NCBI GenBank assembly: GCA_002418885.1
Contig: DIEZ01000041.1
Location: forward strand, 1-24,066
Direction of reading: 5' to 3'
DNA length: 24,066 nucleotides
From: Syntrophaceae bacterium UBA5761
GTDB taxonomy: Bacteria > Desulfobacterota > Syntrophia > Syntrophales > UBA4778
The position numbers were made by a program, and so were the translations under genes. Below are positions 16,001 through 23,817 of the stretch, piece by piece. Positions within the stretch are counted from its first letter, which is position 1. Every line of letters begins with the position of its first letter. The notes beneath the pieces were generated by a model, which was given only the letters and a program-made list of their open reading frames with translations, did no database searches and was not told where the DNA came from.

Positions 16001-16279
16001 TCAAGAAGCGTTGATCTTTTCTTTGAGTTCTTTTCCCACCTTGAAGAACGGCAGTCTCTTCGGCGCCACATCGATATTGCTGCCCGTCTTCGGATTCCTA
16101 CCCGTATAGGAATCATAGGCTCTTACGACAAAGCTCCCGAATCCCCTGATCTCGATGCGGCCGCCCTTTTTCAACTCTTCGGTAAAACCGTTGAACAACA
16201 GATTGACGACGTCCATGGCTTTCTTTTCCGTCAGGTTCTCTTTCTTGCTCAGGGCTTCTATCAATTCCGACTTGTTCAT
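16001..16279 (-). CDS. HU/IHF-family DNA-bending protein, IhfB-like
   Basis: Nucleoid protein of 92 aa, the family's usual length. The start MNKSELIEAL, the segment GRIEIRGFGSF (40-50) and the DNA-intercalating arm RNPKTG (61-66, with Pro63) match integration host factor beta more than HU. PFFKVGKEL (78-86) is the conserved C-terminal helix entry. ATG 16279 has AAGGAGA upstream. A promoter at 16397-16423 and a terminator at 15970-15992 suggest a single-gene transcript. No alpha partner gene is in the window; it may act as a homodimer or pair with a partner elsewhere. Confidence 0.93.
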   Translation of the reverse strand: MNKSELIEALSKKENLTEKKAMDVVNLLFNGFTEELKKGGRIEIRGFGSFVVRAYDSYTGRNPKTGSNIDVAPKRLPFFKVGKELKEKINAS

Positions 16280-16396
16280 GAGATCTCTCCTTTGCGATCA
16301 TTCATAATAGTTTCCCGACGCACATCCCCGCCATCGACGTATTGCCGACAATTTGAATGTATATCCACGATGTTACTGACAACAACCGTCGTCACT

Positions 16397-16423
16397 ATTA
16401 TTCACTTTTCCACCCAAAGTCAA
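16397..16423 (-). promoter_or_regulatory. Promoter candidate of the IhfB-like gene
   Basis: On the minus strand TTGACT (plus coordinates 16418-16423, 5 of 6) is separated by 15 bases from AATAAT (16397-16402, 5 of 6). The leader would be about 110 bases, long for such a small gene. The stretch from 16424 to 16537, between this promoter and the end of rluB, holds nothing I recognise. Confidence 0.45.
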
Positions 16424-16537
16424 GCTAATTTTGGCTTTTTTTCGCTCGATGTCCAATAAAATCAACAGATACCGTGTATCCAGGACTGGCGGGTGCGGAT
16501 TCTCGCCGATTTTTCGCCTCCCGGCCCATCGATGCCC

Positions 16538-17299
16538 TCAATCATCAGCAGGTCGGCGCTTCCTCCCCGCTTTTCCCTCCCGGGAGACATAACGGAGCAG
16601 CTGCTCGATTTCCCGCTTTTTCAGATGCCTGTATTCTCTCTCTTTCAGGCTTCCGAGCTCGACACCGCCGATAGAGACACGGGCGAGGCGCGCCACCGGA
16701 TGTCCCAGGACATCGAAAAGCCTCCGTATCACCCGGTTCCGGCCGTCAGCGATGGTCATGCGTAACCAGGTACTCAGGGGGTTCTGCTTTTCGACCTTCA
16801 CGTCGAGGGGGACAAACACCCCGTCCTCCAACATCACCCCATCCTGTATCTTCTTTAGTTCACCCTGCCTCAAAACCCCTCTGACCTTTACCAGGTAAGT
16901 CCTGGGAATCCCGTATCGCGGGTGTTGCACCCTAAGGGCAAATTCGCCGTCATTCGTCAGGAGCAGAAGTCCCTCGGAATCATAATCCAACCTTCCGACA
17001 GGGTAAACGCGCTCCGTGACGCCCCGGAGAAGGTCCGCCACGGTGGGCCGCCCCTCCGGGTCACTCAACGTCGTCACAAAACCCGCCGGTTTGTTGAGCA
17101 CGAGGTAGACCTTAGTAACGTCCGTTGTGATGGCCTTGCCGTCCACGCGAATCTCGTCTTTCTCCGTGTCCGCCTTCGAACCGAGTTCCGTCACGACTAC
17201 ACCATTCACCGACACCCTGCCCTCGAGGATCATCTTTTCCGACGCCCTCCGGGAGGCCACACCGGCCCGGGCTATGATTTTTTGAAGGCGCTCCAACAC
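16538..17299 (-). CDS. rluB: Ribosomal pseudouridine synthase, RluB/RsuA family
   Basis: Predicted 23S rRNA pseudouridine synthase (253 aa). An S4 RNA-binding domain (about 2-60) precedes the catalytic domain. The latter carries LNKPAGFVTT (68-77) and GRLDYDSEG (102-110), where Asp105 is the catalytic residue. The length and the basic C-terminal tail (GKAGRKRRPADD) fit RluB better than RsuA. The start is a GTG at 17299, supported by AGGAGGGG 3 bases upstream and by the conserved LQKIIARAGVASRR. It follows scpB by 9 bases, as in many bacteria. The tail is short compared with the long E. coli RluB. Confidence 0.92.
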   Translation of the reverse strand: MLERLQKIIARAGVASRRASEKMILEGRVSVNGVVVTELGSKADTEKDEIRVDGKAITTDVTKVYLVLNKPAGFVTTLSDPEGRPTVADLLRGVTERVYPVGRLDYDSEGLLLLTNDGEFALRVQHPRYGIPRTYLVKVRGVLRQGELKKIQDGVMLEDGVFVPLDVKVEKQNPLSTWLRMTIADGRNRVIRRLFDVLGHPVARLARVSIGGVELGSLKEREYRHLKKREIEQLLRYVSREGKAGRKRRPADD

Positions 17300-17308
17300 G
17301 CTCCCCTC

Positions 17309-17872
17309 CTACTCGGGCATCTCGAATCCCGGCAACTGAGGCGCCCCGGGCTTTTCCTGTAGTTCTTTCAGTTCTTGAAGAGTTGGGAGCTCCGTCAGGT
17401 CCCGGAGGCCGAACACCTCGAGGAATCTCTTCGTCGTGCCGTACATGATCGGCTTTCCGGGCAGGTCCTTCCGCCCCACCATTTTGACGAGCTTCTTTTC
17501 GAGAAGGCGCTTCAGCGCACCGCTGACGTCGACGCCCCTCACGCGGTCGATATCCGCCTTGACGACCGGTTGTCGGTAAGCGATGACGGCGAGCGTCTCC
17601 AGCGCGGCCGGCGAGAGCGAGGGGGGACGTGACCCCCGGAACTTCCTTATCCAGTGGTTGAGGTCGGGCCTCGTACGAAACTGGAACCCGCCCGCAACCT
17701 CGGCGACCTGGAAACCCCCGTTACGTTCTTCATACTCCCGCCGGAGGTCCGAAAGAACCCGCAATATCTCTTTTCTGTCCACATCGCCCAAGACATCCCG
17801 GAACCTATCGACGGCGATAGGGACATCCGATACAAAGAGAAGCATCTCCACGACGACCTTCAAGTCTTCCAA
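17309..17872 (-). CDS. scpB: Segregation and condensation protein ScpB
   Basis: ScpB (187 aa from the chosen start), the winged-helix partner that binds the kleisin ScpA in the SMC condensin complex. LETLAVIAYRQPVVKADIDRVRG (about 91-113) is the strongest family segment, and GRKDLPGKP and YGTTKRFLEVFGL follow. I choose TTG 17872 as start: GGAGGAGGG lies 5 bases upstream, it is one base after the scpA stop (TGA-A-TTG), and the protein then opens MEDLKVVVEMLLFVS, as is usual. In-frame TTG codons at 17893 and 17863 are weaker choices. Translation is probably coupled to scpA. Confidence 0.93.
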   Translation of the reverse strand: MEDLKVVVEMLLFVSDVPIAVDRFRDVLGDVDRKEILRVLSDLRREYEERNGGFQVAEVAGGFQFRTRPDLNHWIRKFRGSRPPSLSPAALETLAVIAYRQPVVKADIDRVRGVDVSGALKRLLEKKLVKMVGRKDLPGKPIMYGTTKRFLEVFGLRDLTELPTLQELKELQEKPGAPQLPGFEMPE

Positions 17873-17873
17873 T

Positions 17874-18590
17874 TCATCCCTCCTCCACGGCAAGGAACAG
17901 CCGAATCGGACCGAAGGGAGAGGCCTGAAAGGCCCTGACCAGCCTCAGTTTCATCAGTTCCAGGACGGCGAGGAAAGTGTAGATTACGATCTTGCGGCTC
18001 GGCGATTCGCCGACAAGGCCGAGAAAGGTAACGTCTTTTTCTTCCTGGAGCCTTTCCATGATCTCATTTATCCTGTCGGAGAGCAACATTCTTTCAACCT
18101 CGATCTCGAGGGTTTCCTCCTTTTTCAGACTCGAGACTATTCTCTGGAAAGCGGCGGCAAGGTCGAAGACGTTGAGCTCGACCAACGCTTCATCCTCATC
18201 CACCTCCACCGTTTCAAGCGGTGCTTCCCTCTTGAAGGTATCCCGTCCGAGCAAGTGACGGCTGTCAAGCTTGAGCGCCGCCTCTTTGAAGGCCTGGTAC
18301 TCCGTGAGTTGGCGGACCAACTCCGCCCGGGGATCGGCCTCCTCCGCCTCCTCTTCCTCTTCCCGGGGAAGGAGCATCCTCGACTTGATATGGATCAAAG
18401 TGGAGGCCATGACCAAGTATTCGCCGGCCATGTCGAGGTTCAGGGATTTCATGGCTTCGAGGTGCTGGAGGTACTGGTCCGTGACGGCAGCTATAGGGAT
18501 GTTGTAGATGTCGACCTCGTTTTTCTTGATGAGATAGAGGAGCAGGTCCAGCGGACCTTCAAAGATGTCGAGCTTGACCTCGTACGTCAT
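17874..18590 (-). CDS. scpA: Segregation and condensation protein ScpA (kleisin)
   Basis: ScpA (238 aa), the kleisin that bridges the SMC heads in bacterial condensin and helps chromosome segregation. The N-terminus MTYEVKLDIFEGPLDLLLYL is the family signature and defines the start at ATG 18590, which is preceded by a G-rich stretch. A Glu-rich acidic segment (about 92-102) sits in the middle linker. The C-terminal winged helix (about 165-235) contains the usual VTFLGLV and AVLELMKL. It lies 50 bases after the end of trpS and its stop is one base before the scpB start. The open frame continues far upstream of this ATG into trpS, but that part has no family resemblance. Confidence 0.93.
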   Translation of the reverse strand: MTYEVKLDIFEGPLDLLLYLIKKNEVDIYNIPIAAVTDQYLQHLEAMKSLNLDMAGEYLVMASTLIHIKSRMLLPREEEEEAEEADPRAELVRQLTEYQAFKEAALKLDSRHLLGRDTFKREAPLETVEVDEDEALVELNVFDLAAAFQRIVSSLKKEETLEIEVERMLLSDRINEIMERLQEEKDVTFLGLVGESPSRKIVIYTFLAVLELMKLRLVRAFQASPFGPIRLFLAVEEG

Positions 18591-18640
18591 CCCCGCCAAC
18601 CCTTGAGATCTGTGGAATCCCCGGCAGGGATCCATCGGGA

Positions 18641-19630
18641 TCAAATCTTTATGGCTTCTCTGGCCTCTTCCATCGTGGCGCGTGCCACTGCCGCCGCCCG
18701 GCTGCTGCCCTCCTCGATGATGCCGCGAACCTCGTCCATGTGGCCGAGGTAATGATCCTGACGCTCGTGAATCGGCCTGAGACCGTCGATGATCCGGTCG
18801 GCAAGACGCCTCTTGCATTCCACGCAGCCGATGCCCGCCCTCCGGCACTCGGCTTCGATTTCTTTCACATCCTGCTCCGGGGAATAGATTCCATGGAAGG
18901 TGAAGACATTACATATCTCCGGCCTGCCGGGGTCTTTCTTGGTCATGCGCTGGGGGTCGGTGAACATCGATTCCACCTTCTTCTTCAGGTCTGCGCCGCG
19001 GTCCCGCAGGTAGATGGCATTCTCATAAGACTTGCTCATCTTCCTGCCGTCGATGCCGAGTACTTTGGGGACGGTCGTCAGAAGGGCCTCGGGGATAGGG
19101 AAAACTTCCCCGTAGAGGAAATTGAAGCGCCGGGCGATCTCCCGGGTCAGTTCCACATGGGGAAGCTGATCCACACCCACAGGGACACCGTAGGCCTTGT
19201 ACATTATGATGTCGGCTGCCTGCAAGACCGGATACCCCAAGAAACCGAAGGTCGAGAGGTCCCGGTCGGCGAGTTCGGCCCTCATCTCCTTGTATGCCGG
19301 GTTCCGCTCCAACCATGAAAGGGGGGTGATCATAGCGAGCAGGAGAAAGAGTTCGGCATGTTCCTTGACCCGTGACTGGATGAAGATCGTGCTTCTTTCA
19401 GGGTCGAGGCCGACACTCAGCCAATCTACTATCATGTCCAGGGTATAACTCCGGATCTGTTCCGTAGCGGCATAATCGCTGGTCAACGCATGCCAGTCCG
19501 CTACAAAATAGAAGCACTCGTAATTCCCGCTGTCCTGAAGTTCAACCCAGTTTTTCAAGGCCCCATGCAGATTTCCCAGGTGTAACCTGCCTGTAGGCCT
19601 CATTCCGCTCAATATTCTTTTCCTGCACAC
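18641..19630 (-). CDS. trpS: Tryptophan--tRNA ligase
   Basis: Class I aminoacyl-tRNA synthetase charging tRNA-Trp (329 aa). The HIGH-type motif is HLGN (17-20) after SGMRPTGRL, and KMSKS is at 197-201. YPVLQAADIIMY and VGVDQLPHVE are the expected substrate-pocket segments. The start is a GTG at 19630; it keeps the conserved KRILSGMRPTG. An ATG nine codons downstream would cut that segment. AGGGGAGAAGAG lies upstream. A promoter at 19684-19711 makes it the head of trpS-scpA-scpB-rluB. No trp leader or T-box-like structure was recognised in the short leader of about 45 bases. Confidence 0.95.
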   Translation of the reverse strand: MCRKRILSGMRPTGRLHLGNLHGALKNWVELQDSGNYECFYFVADWHALTSDYAATEQIRSYTLDMIVDWLSVGLDPERSTIFIQSRVKEHAELFLLLAMITPLSWLERNPAYKEMRAELADRDLSTFGFLGYPVLQAADIIMYKAYGVPVGVDQLPHVELTREIARRFNFLYGEVFPIPEALLTTVPKVLGIDGRKMSKSYENAIYLRDRGADLKKKVESMFTDPQRMTKKDPGRPEICNVFTFHGIYSPEQDVKEIEAECRRAGIGCVECKRRLADRIIDGLRPIHERQDHYLGHMDEVRGIIEEGSSRAAAVARATMEEAREAIKI

Positions 19631-19683
19631 TGATCTCTTCTCCCCTGTTCCGCGCTTCGCCCCATGCCTTGAAGCGCGTCATG

Positions 19684-19711
19684 ATTAACAGAAAAAGCCG
19701 AAGATTGTCAA
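19684..19711 (-). promoter_or_regulatory. Promoter candidate of trpS-scpA-scpB-rluB
   Basis: On the minus strand a perfect -35 (TTGACA, plus coordinates 19706-19711) is followed after 16 bases by GTTAAT (19684-19689, 4 of 6). It lies just after the strong hairpin that ends the HU transcript, the expected place for a new operon start. Confidence 0.5.
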
Positions 19712-19738
19712 TCGAGTCCTTTGCATCGTTGCATAGAC

Positions 19739-19777
19739 ACTAAGACCCCCGTTCGGGTTCCGAACGGGGGTCTTAGT
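19739..19777 (-). terminator. Strong hairpin after the HU gene
   Basis: A perfect 18-base-pair stem (19739-19756 with 19760-19777) closes a 3-base loop. It starts 18 bases after the HU stop codon. The stem centre is five C-G pairs. Neither side carries a long T-run: TTT on the plus strand, and GTGTCTATG after the stem on the minus strand. It may end transcription with help from Rho, protect the 3' end of the HU mRNA, or do both. Confidence 0.6.
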
Positions 19778-19795
19778 TTACATGCGACCTTCGGG

Positions 19796-20068
19796 CTACT
19801 TGACTTTGTCGGCCAGGGCTTTGCCTGGCTTGAACTTGATGACCTTCTTGGCTGCGATCTTGATCTTTTCGCCGGTCTGGGGATTCCTGCCGCTCCTTGC
19901 CTTCCTCTTGGTAACCGAAAAAGTGCCGAACCCTACGATCCCGAGCTTGCCGTTTTTCTTTAGTTCTTTGGCCACGTTCGCGATGTATGATTCCAATGCC
20001 TTAGCGGCAGCGGCCTTGGTTATTCCTGCATCGTCCGCCATCGCTGCTATCAAATCCGCCTTTGTCAT
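19796..20068 (-). CDS. HU-family DNA-binding protein
   Basis: Histone-like nucleoid protein (90 aa). MTKADLIAAMA, GFGTFSVTKRKARSGRNPQTG (46-66) and the C-terminal KVIKFKPGKALADKVK are the standard HU pattern, with the DNA-intercalating proline at 63. I start it at ATG 20068, which matches the universal HU N-terminus; GGGGAGG lies very close upstream. In-frame ATGs at 20092 and 20101 would add a Gly/Arg-rich extension encoded by the ribosome binding site itself. It is the second HU/IHF-family gene of the window and more HU-like than the one at 16001-16279. It appears to be a single transcription unit. Confidence 0.94.
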   Translation of the reverse strand: MTKADLIAAMADDAGITKAAAAKALESYIANVAKELKKNGKLGIVGFGTFSVTKRKARSGRNPQTGEKIKIAAKKVIKFKPGKALADKVK

Positions 20069-20101
20069 ACCTCCCCTTCCCCCCTTTCTCATATTAGTCA
20101 A

Positions 20102-20107
20102 ATTATA
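20102..20107 (-). promoter_or_regulatory. Consensus -10 box before the HU gene
   Basis: On the minus strand TATAAT is a perfect -10, about 33 bases before the HU start codon, in the motif GATAGTATAATTTG. No good -35 is found at 16-18 bases; the best is TTCAGG at 19. The rest of the gap, 20108-20288, holds short inverted repeats but nothing I can name. Confidence 0.4.
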
Positions 20108-20288
20108 CTATCGAATGGCGCCCCAACCTGAACTAACGCCCCGATTCTCCGGAGAGAAAAATGTTCGGCTACTGCCTTTCCACCCAGGCAGCTTAATAAT
20201 CACGCCTATCATCGCCGCCTGCGATGAGCTAAAGCCTTGCCATGCCTAACATAAAGAAAATCAATGTGCAAGCAAAATTAAAAGGCTA

Positions 20289-21563
20289 TTACCTTGCAGC
20301 ACCCCCCTTCTTCTTGACCAGGAAATAAAGTTCTCCTTCTTCGCTGAGACTGCCCGCGAAGACCTCCGCATCTAACCCACGACCGCAGAATACGTCCGCC
20401 CGCCCCGGCCCCTTGATGACGCCGCCAGCATCCTGGTTGAGGGCAAAACGGGAGAAACCGACCCAGGACGTGATCCGCTTGTTTTCATCGAGCAGAGGCT
20501 TCCTCAGGCGGATAAAAGAAAGGGCGCCCCTGGGAAACAGTTCGAGGTCCGTTGCGATGGACCGTCCTCCCGTGAGGGGAACCCCGATACTCCCTACCGG
20601 TCCCTCTTCCACGATGCGGAAAAAGACGTAGCTCTCATTGTGATTGAGGATGGCCGCCATCTCCCCGGGGTTGTCCCGGAGGTATTTTTTTATGCCGCCC
20701 AGTGACAGGTCCTTTTCGGTGACCTTCCCCTGGTCGAGTAGAAGCCTTCCTATCCCCCGATAGGGCCTGCCGTTTGATTCCGCATAACTGACCTGCATGA
20801 AGCCGCCGTCTGCAAGACGCACCAGGCCCGAACCCTGGATGTGAAGGAAAAAAACATCGACGGGGTCCGCAAGCCAGGCGATCTCGAGCCCTCTGTTCGC
20901 CAGGACACCGTCGCCGTCGATCTCCTTGCGGTTGTAATAGGGAACGACCTCTCGGCCTACGACCCGTCCGACTATCCTCTCACCGCGGAACTTGGTTTTG
21001 AATTTCCCGAGATTGGCTACTACCATGTCGCCGGGAACCTCATAGATAGGGTGCCGGTACTGTGTCTTCTTTACGAAAGACCCCTTCAGAATCGGCTCAT
21101 AATAGCCTGTAAAAAGAACGCTTCGCTTTTCTCCCCGGCCGGCGGCCTTGAAAAAATCGAAGGATTCCTTGAGGCGCCTCTCCTTCTGTTCCCGTGACCC
21201 CGGGCCTCGCATTATGTCGAGAAAGAGTGTGAGGGACTCCTTCATCTCTTTCACCGTGTATTGGCTCTCCCCGAACCGACACGTCCGCTTCTCGGAGAGC
21301 CTGCCAAAATACCGCAGGCTGCCCGCTACCGCCCGCTCTAAAGAAAGAAGGTCCATGTCGTCTTCGAGGGGCGGCACATCTTCAGGAGCGACCGCTGTCA
21401 ACGCCGGCATGGTCTTTGGCGGAGGTGGCGGCGCAGGCTTTACCGCCGGCGGCCTCCCGGGCAGGGGGGGCGGCTTCTCGACCAGGGAGGCACAGCCTAA
21501 AAAAAGGCTGAGGGATAAAGACAACAGACAAATGATAAAAAATACTCCCCGTCGTGGTTTCAT
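20289..21563 (-). CDS. mltA: Membrane-bound lytic murein transglycosylase A (lipoprotein)
   Basis: Outer-membrane lytic transglycosylase (424 aa) that cleaves glycan strands with formation of 1,6-anhydro-muramic acid. The signal peptide ends in FLGC with lipidated Cys24. A Pro-rich linker (about 31-50) follows. The MltA domain contains FTGYYEPILKGS (151-162) and IQGSGLVRLADG. The 3D domain at the C-terminus holds the family aspartates: Asp339 in IATDLELFPRGAL, Asp378 in NQDAGG and Asp390 in GPGRADVF. ATG 21563 was chosen for the lipoprotein signal and AAGGATAG upstream; an in-frame ATG at 21632 would overlap the previous gene and bury the signal. It is the last gene of nadK-recN-argA-like-mltA. 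Confidence 0.93.
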   Translation of the reverse strand: MKPRRGVFFIICLLSLSLSLFLGCASLVEKPPPLPGRPPAVKPAPPPPPKTMPALTAVAPEDVPPLEDDMDLLSLERAVAGSLRYFGRLSEKRTCRFGESQYTVKEMKESLTLFLDIMRGPGSREQKERRLKESFDFFKAAGRGEKRSVLFTGYYEPILKGSFVKKTQYRHPIYEVPGDMVVANLGKFKTKFRGERIVGRVVGREVVPYYNRKEIDGDGVLANRGLEIAWLADPVDVFFLHIQGSGLVRLADGGFMQVSYAESNGRPYRGIGRLLLDQGKVTEKDLSLGGIKKYLRDNPGEMAAILNHNESYVFFRIVEEGPVGSIGVPLTGGRSIATDLELFPRGALSFIRLRKPLLDENKRITSWVGFSRFALNQDAGGVIKGPGRADVFCGRGLDAEVFAGSLSEEGELYFLVKKKGGAAR

Positions 21564-21603
21564 TTCAATTCTATCCTTTCGCCTTTCGTCTTCACCATTC
21601 AGC

Positions 21604-22062
21604 CTAAAGCTCGATGACCATTGCCACTTCATCGCAGTAGTCGGGATATTTGGGGCATTTGAAGCAATCCGACCAGATCTTCTCCGAAAGTGACTTCCTC
21701 TCGACGGGTCGGAACCCCAGTTTCTCGAAAAAGGCCTGCTTGTACGTCAGGGTGAAGACGCGGTAAAGTTGCAACGTGATGGCCTCGGAGATACAGGCCT
21801 CTACGAGCTTTCTCCCGATTCCCCTTTCTCTGTAACCTTCTTCCACGTAAAGAGACCTTACCTCAGCCAGGTTCTCCCAGATGATACTCATGGCACAGAT
21901 GCCGATGACGGCATCGCTTCCCTCTTCTACGTACACAAAGAAATCCCTCAGATTTCCGTAGATATCCATGAGAGAACGGGGAAGCATCTCTTCCCGGTCC
22001 GAAGAAATCTTTATCATCCGGTGGATGGTCTTGACGTCGCCGACCCTCGCCTTCCTTAACAT
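21604..22062 (-). CDS. GNAT acetyltransferase, short ArgA-like (putative N-acetylglutamate synthase)
   Basis: A 152-aa single-domain GNAT protein. The acetyl-CoA-binding motif A is at about 70-90, with YRERGIGRKL. The segments MLRKARVGDVKTIHRMI, ENLAEVRSLYV and RVFTLTYKQAFFEKLGF resemble the short ArgA enzymes that make N-acetylglutamate, first step of arginine synthesis, in bacteria without the long ArgA. The C-terminal SDCFKCPKYPDYCDE carries Cys133, Cys136 and Cys143, suggesting a metal site. The ATG at 22062 overlaps the last 7 bases of recN (GAATGTTAA), so translation is coupled. Substrate is unproven, and no other arginine gene is in the window; another GNAT activity is possible. Confidence 0.78.
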   Translation of the reverse strand: MLRKARVGDVKTIHRMIKISSDREEMLPRSLMDIYGNLRDFFVYVEEGSDAVIGICAMSIIWENLAEVRSLYVEEGYRERGIGRKLVEACISEAITLQLYRVFTLTYKQAFFEKLGFRPVERKSLSEKIWSDCFKCPKYPDYCDEVAMVIEL

Positions 22063-23816
22063 TCCTCGATCCCTCGACTTAAACCCCGTCGGCTGCCCCG
22101 TTTGCGGCCGACTGCCTCATCGCTTTTCGCCCTCTTCGCCTTCTTCAACATCTCCCGGGCATGTTCCGATGCCTTTTCCGTTACATCCACGCCTCCCAGC
22201 ATCCTCGCGACCTCTTCGATACGCTCGCTCTCGGAAAGACGTCTCACGCGGCTGTTCGTTCGCGCACCGGAAACTGATTTCGCTACCAGATAATGGCTGC
22301 CGCCGAAGGAGGCTATCTGCGGCAGGTGGGTGATGCAGACGACTTGGTGGTGCTCTGCCACTTCCTTCAGTTTCTCACCCACCACTTCGGCAACGGCTCC
22401 CCCTATGCCGCTGTCCACCTCATCAAAAACTATCGTACCGACGGACCCCGTCTTTGCCAGGACCTTCTTCAAGGCCAGTATGATCCGGGAGAGTTCACCC
22501 CCCGAGGCAACACGGTTCAAAGGTTTGAGGTCCTCACCCACGTTGGTGGAGATGTAAAATTCCACACAGTCCTGACCCTTCGCCGTCAGCACAGCCTCGC
22601 CGCTCCCGTCCCCCGCCGACGGGGTGGACACCAGGGCCTCAAAACGGGCCTCGGCCATCCTGAGCGACGCGATTTCCCGTTCGACGGCCGCCTTGAGCTC
22701 TCCGGCGGCCCGTCGTCTCTCCTCCGTAAGTCCCCGGGCCTGCTCGAGGAGCCGTTCTTTGAGCGCGGACGCCTGTTTTTCCACAACTGAAATCTCTTCC
22801 TCGACGACACTCATTCCGCCCAATTCCGACTCCAGGGCCTCGCCGGTCCGCAACACAGCGTCGAGGGACCCGCCGTATTTACGCTTCAGGCCGGCCAGCA
22901 GCGCAAGCCGCTCATCGACCTCGGAGAGTCTCTGCGGGTCGAAGACGACCCTCCCGGCGTATTCTCTCAACGCGACGGCCGCGTCCTCGAGCAGGAAGAA
23001 AAGGGGATCCAACTCTTCCGGAGACACCCTCAAGGAGGAGTCTATGCCCTTAATCTCCCGGATGTCCTGGAGCGCCAATTTGAGTCCGCCCAGAACGGAC
23101 TTCTCTCCCTCGTAGAGCACCTCATAAGACCGTGCGGCATACTCCATCAGTCTTTGCGCATTGCTCAAGACGGCCTTCTCTTCCAGCAGGGCCTTGTCTT
23201 CGCCCGGTTTGACCCCGGCCTCTTGTATCTCGCGGAGCTGATACCGGACCAGGTCTTCCCGCTCGACCTTCTTCTTTCTCAAGGCCTGAAGCTCCGCCAG
23301 TCGCGCCCCGAGCCCCCGATATTCACCGTAAAGGGATTCATACTCGAAGCGGCGGTCGAGCAGTCCGGCGAATTCATCGAGGATGTCGATATGGCTGTCG
23401 GCGTCGAGTATGGCCTGGTGCTCATGCTGGCTGCAGATGTTGACCAGCGATCCGCTCAGAGACGCAAGAAGGCTCAAGGTCGCCAGGCTTCCGTTGATGT
23501 AGACCCGGTTCTTCCCGCTCCGGGACACAGTTCGCCGGACGACCAATTCATCTCCGGAGCCGAGGCCCATCTCCTCGATCCTTTTTTTCAACGCTTCCTG
23601 GCCGGAGATGTCGAAAAGGGCCTCGACTTCAGCCGAATCTTCCGATGTCCTGATCTGCTCGGCGGAAGCCCGGTCCCCGAGAAGGAGGCTTATCGCCCCG
23701 ATGACGATAGACTTTCCGGCCCCCGTTTCCCCGGTGATCACGCTGAGTCCCGGCCCGAATGAGACATGCAGCTCGTCGATTATGGCGAAGTTCTTGATCT
23801 TGAGGTCGGTCAGCAT
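22056..23816 (-). CDS. recN: DNA repair protein RecN
   Basis: SMC-like ATPase of double-strand break repair (586 aa from the chosen start). N-terminal MLTDLKIKNFAIIDE is followed by the Walker A motif GETGAGKS (29-36). Long coiled-coil arms lie roughly between 150 and 370. The signature SGGELSRIILALK and the Walker B VIFDE-type segment IVFDEVDSGIGG lie towards the C-terminus, followed by CITHLPQIASFG. A basic Lys/Arg-rich tail is present. Start at ATG 23816 fits the family and comes one base after the nadK stop (TGA-A-ATG), so the pair is coupled; the frame is open upstream but there it overlaps nadK. The nadK-recN order is common in bacteria. No LexA box was identified. Confidence 0.95.
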   Translation of the reverse strand: MLTDLKIKNFAIIDELHVSFGPGLSVITGETGAGKSIVIGAISLLLGDRASAEQIRTSEDSAEVEALFDISGQEALKKRIEEMGLGSGDELVVRRTVSRSGKNRVYINGSLATLSLLASLSGSLVNICSQHEHQAILDADSHIDILDEFAGLLDRRFEYESLYGEYRGLGARLAELQALRKKKVEREDLVRYQLREIQEAGVKPGEDKALLEEKAVLSNAQRLMEYAARSYEVLYEGEKSVLGGLKLALQDIREIKGIDSSLRVSPEELDPLFFLLEDAAVALREYAGRVVFDPQRLSEVDERLALLAGLKRKYGGSLDAVLRTGEALESELGGMSVVEEEISVVEKQASALKERLLEQARGLTEERRRAAGELKAAVEREIASLRMAEARFEALVSTPSAGDGSGEAVLTAKGQDCVEFYISTNVGEDLKPLNRVASGGELSRIILALKKVLAKTGSVGTIVFDEVDSGIGGAVAEVVGEKLKEVAEHHQVVCITHLPQIASFGGSHYLVAKSVSGARTNSRVRRLSESERIEEVARMLGGVDVTEKASEHAREMLKKAKRAKSDEAVGRKRGSRRGLSRGIEEC

Positions 23817-23817
23817 T

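Noticed and set aside
16424..16537. GGCGGG/CTCGCC hairpin followed by ATTTTT on the plus strand near the end of rluB
   Set aside because: It is oriented for plus-strand transcription, where there is no gene; on the minus strand it lacks a T-run.
20140..20200. Inverted repeats CTGCCT/AGGCAG and TCTCCGGAGA in the mltA-HU gap
   Set aside because: They are short, and no T-run directly follows on the minus strand; they do not form a convincing terminator or operator.
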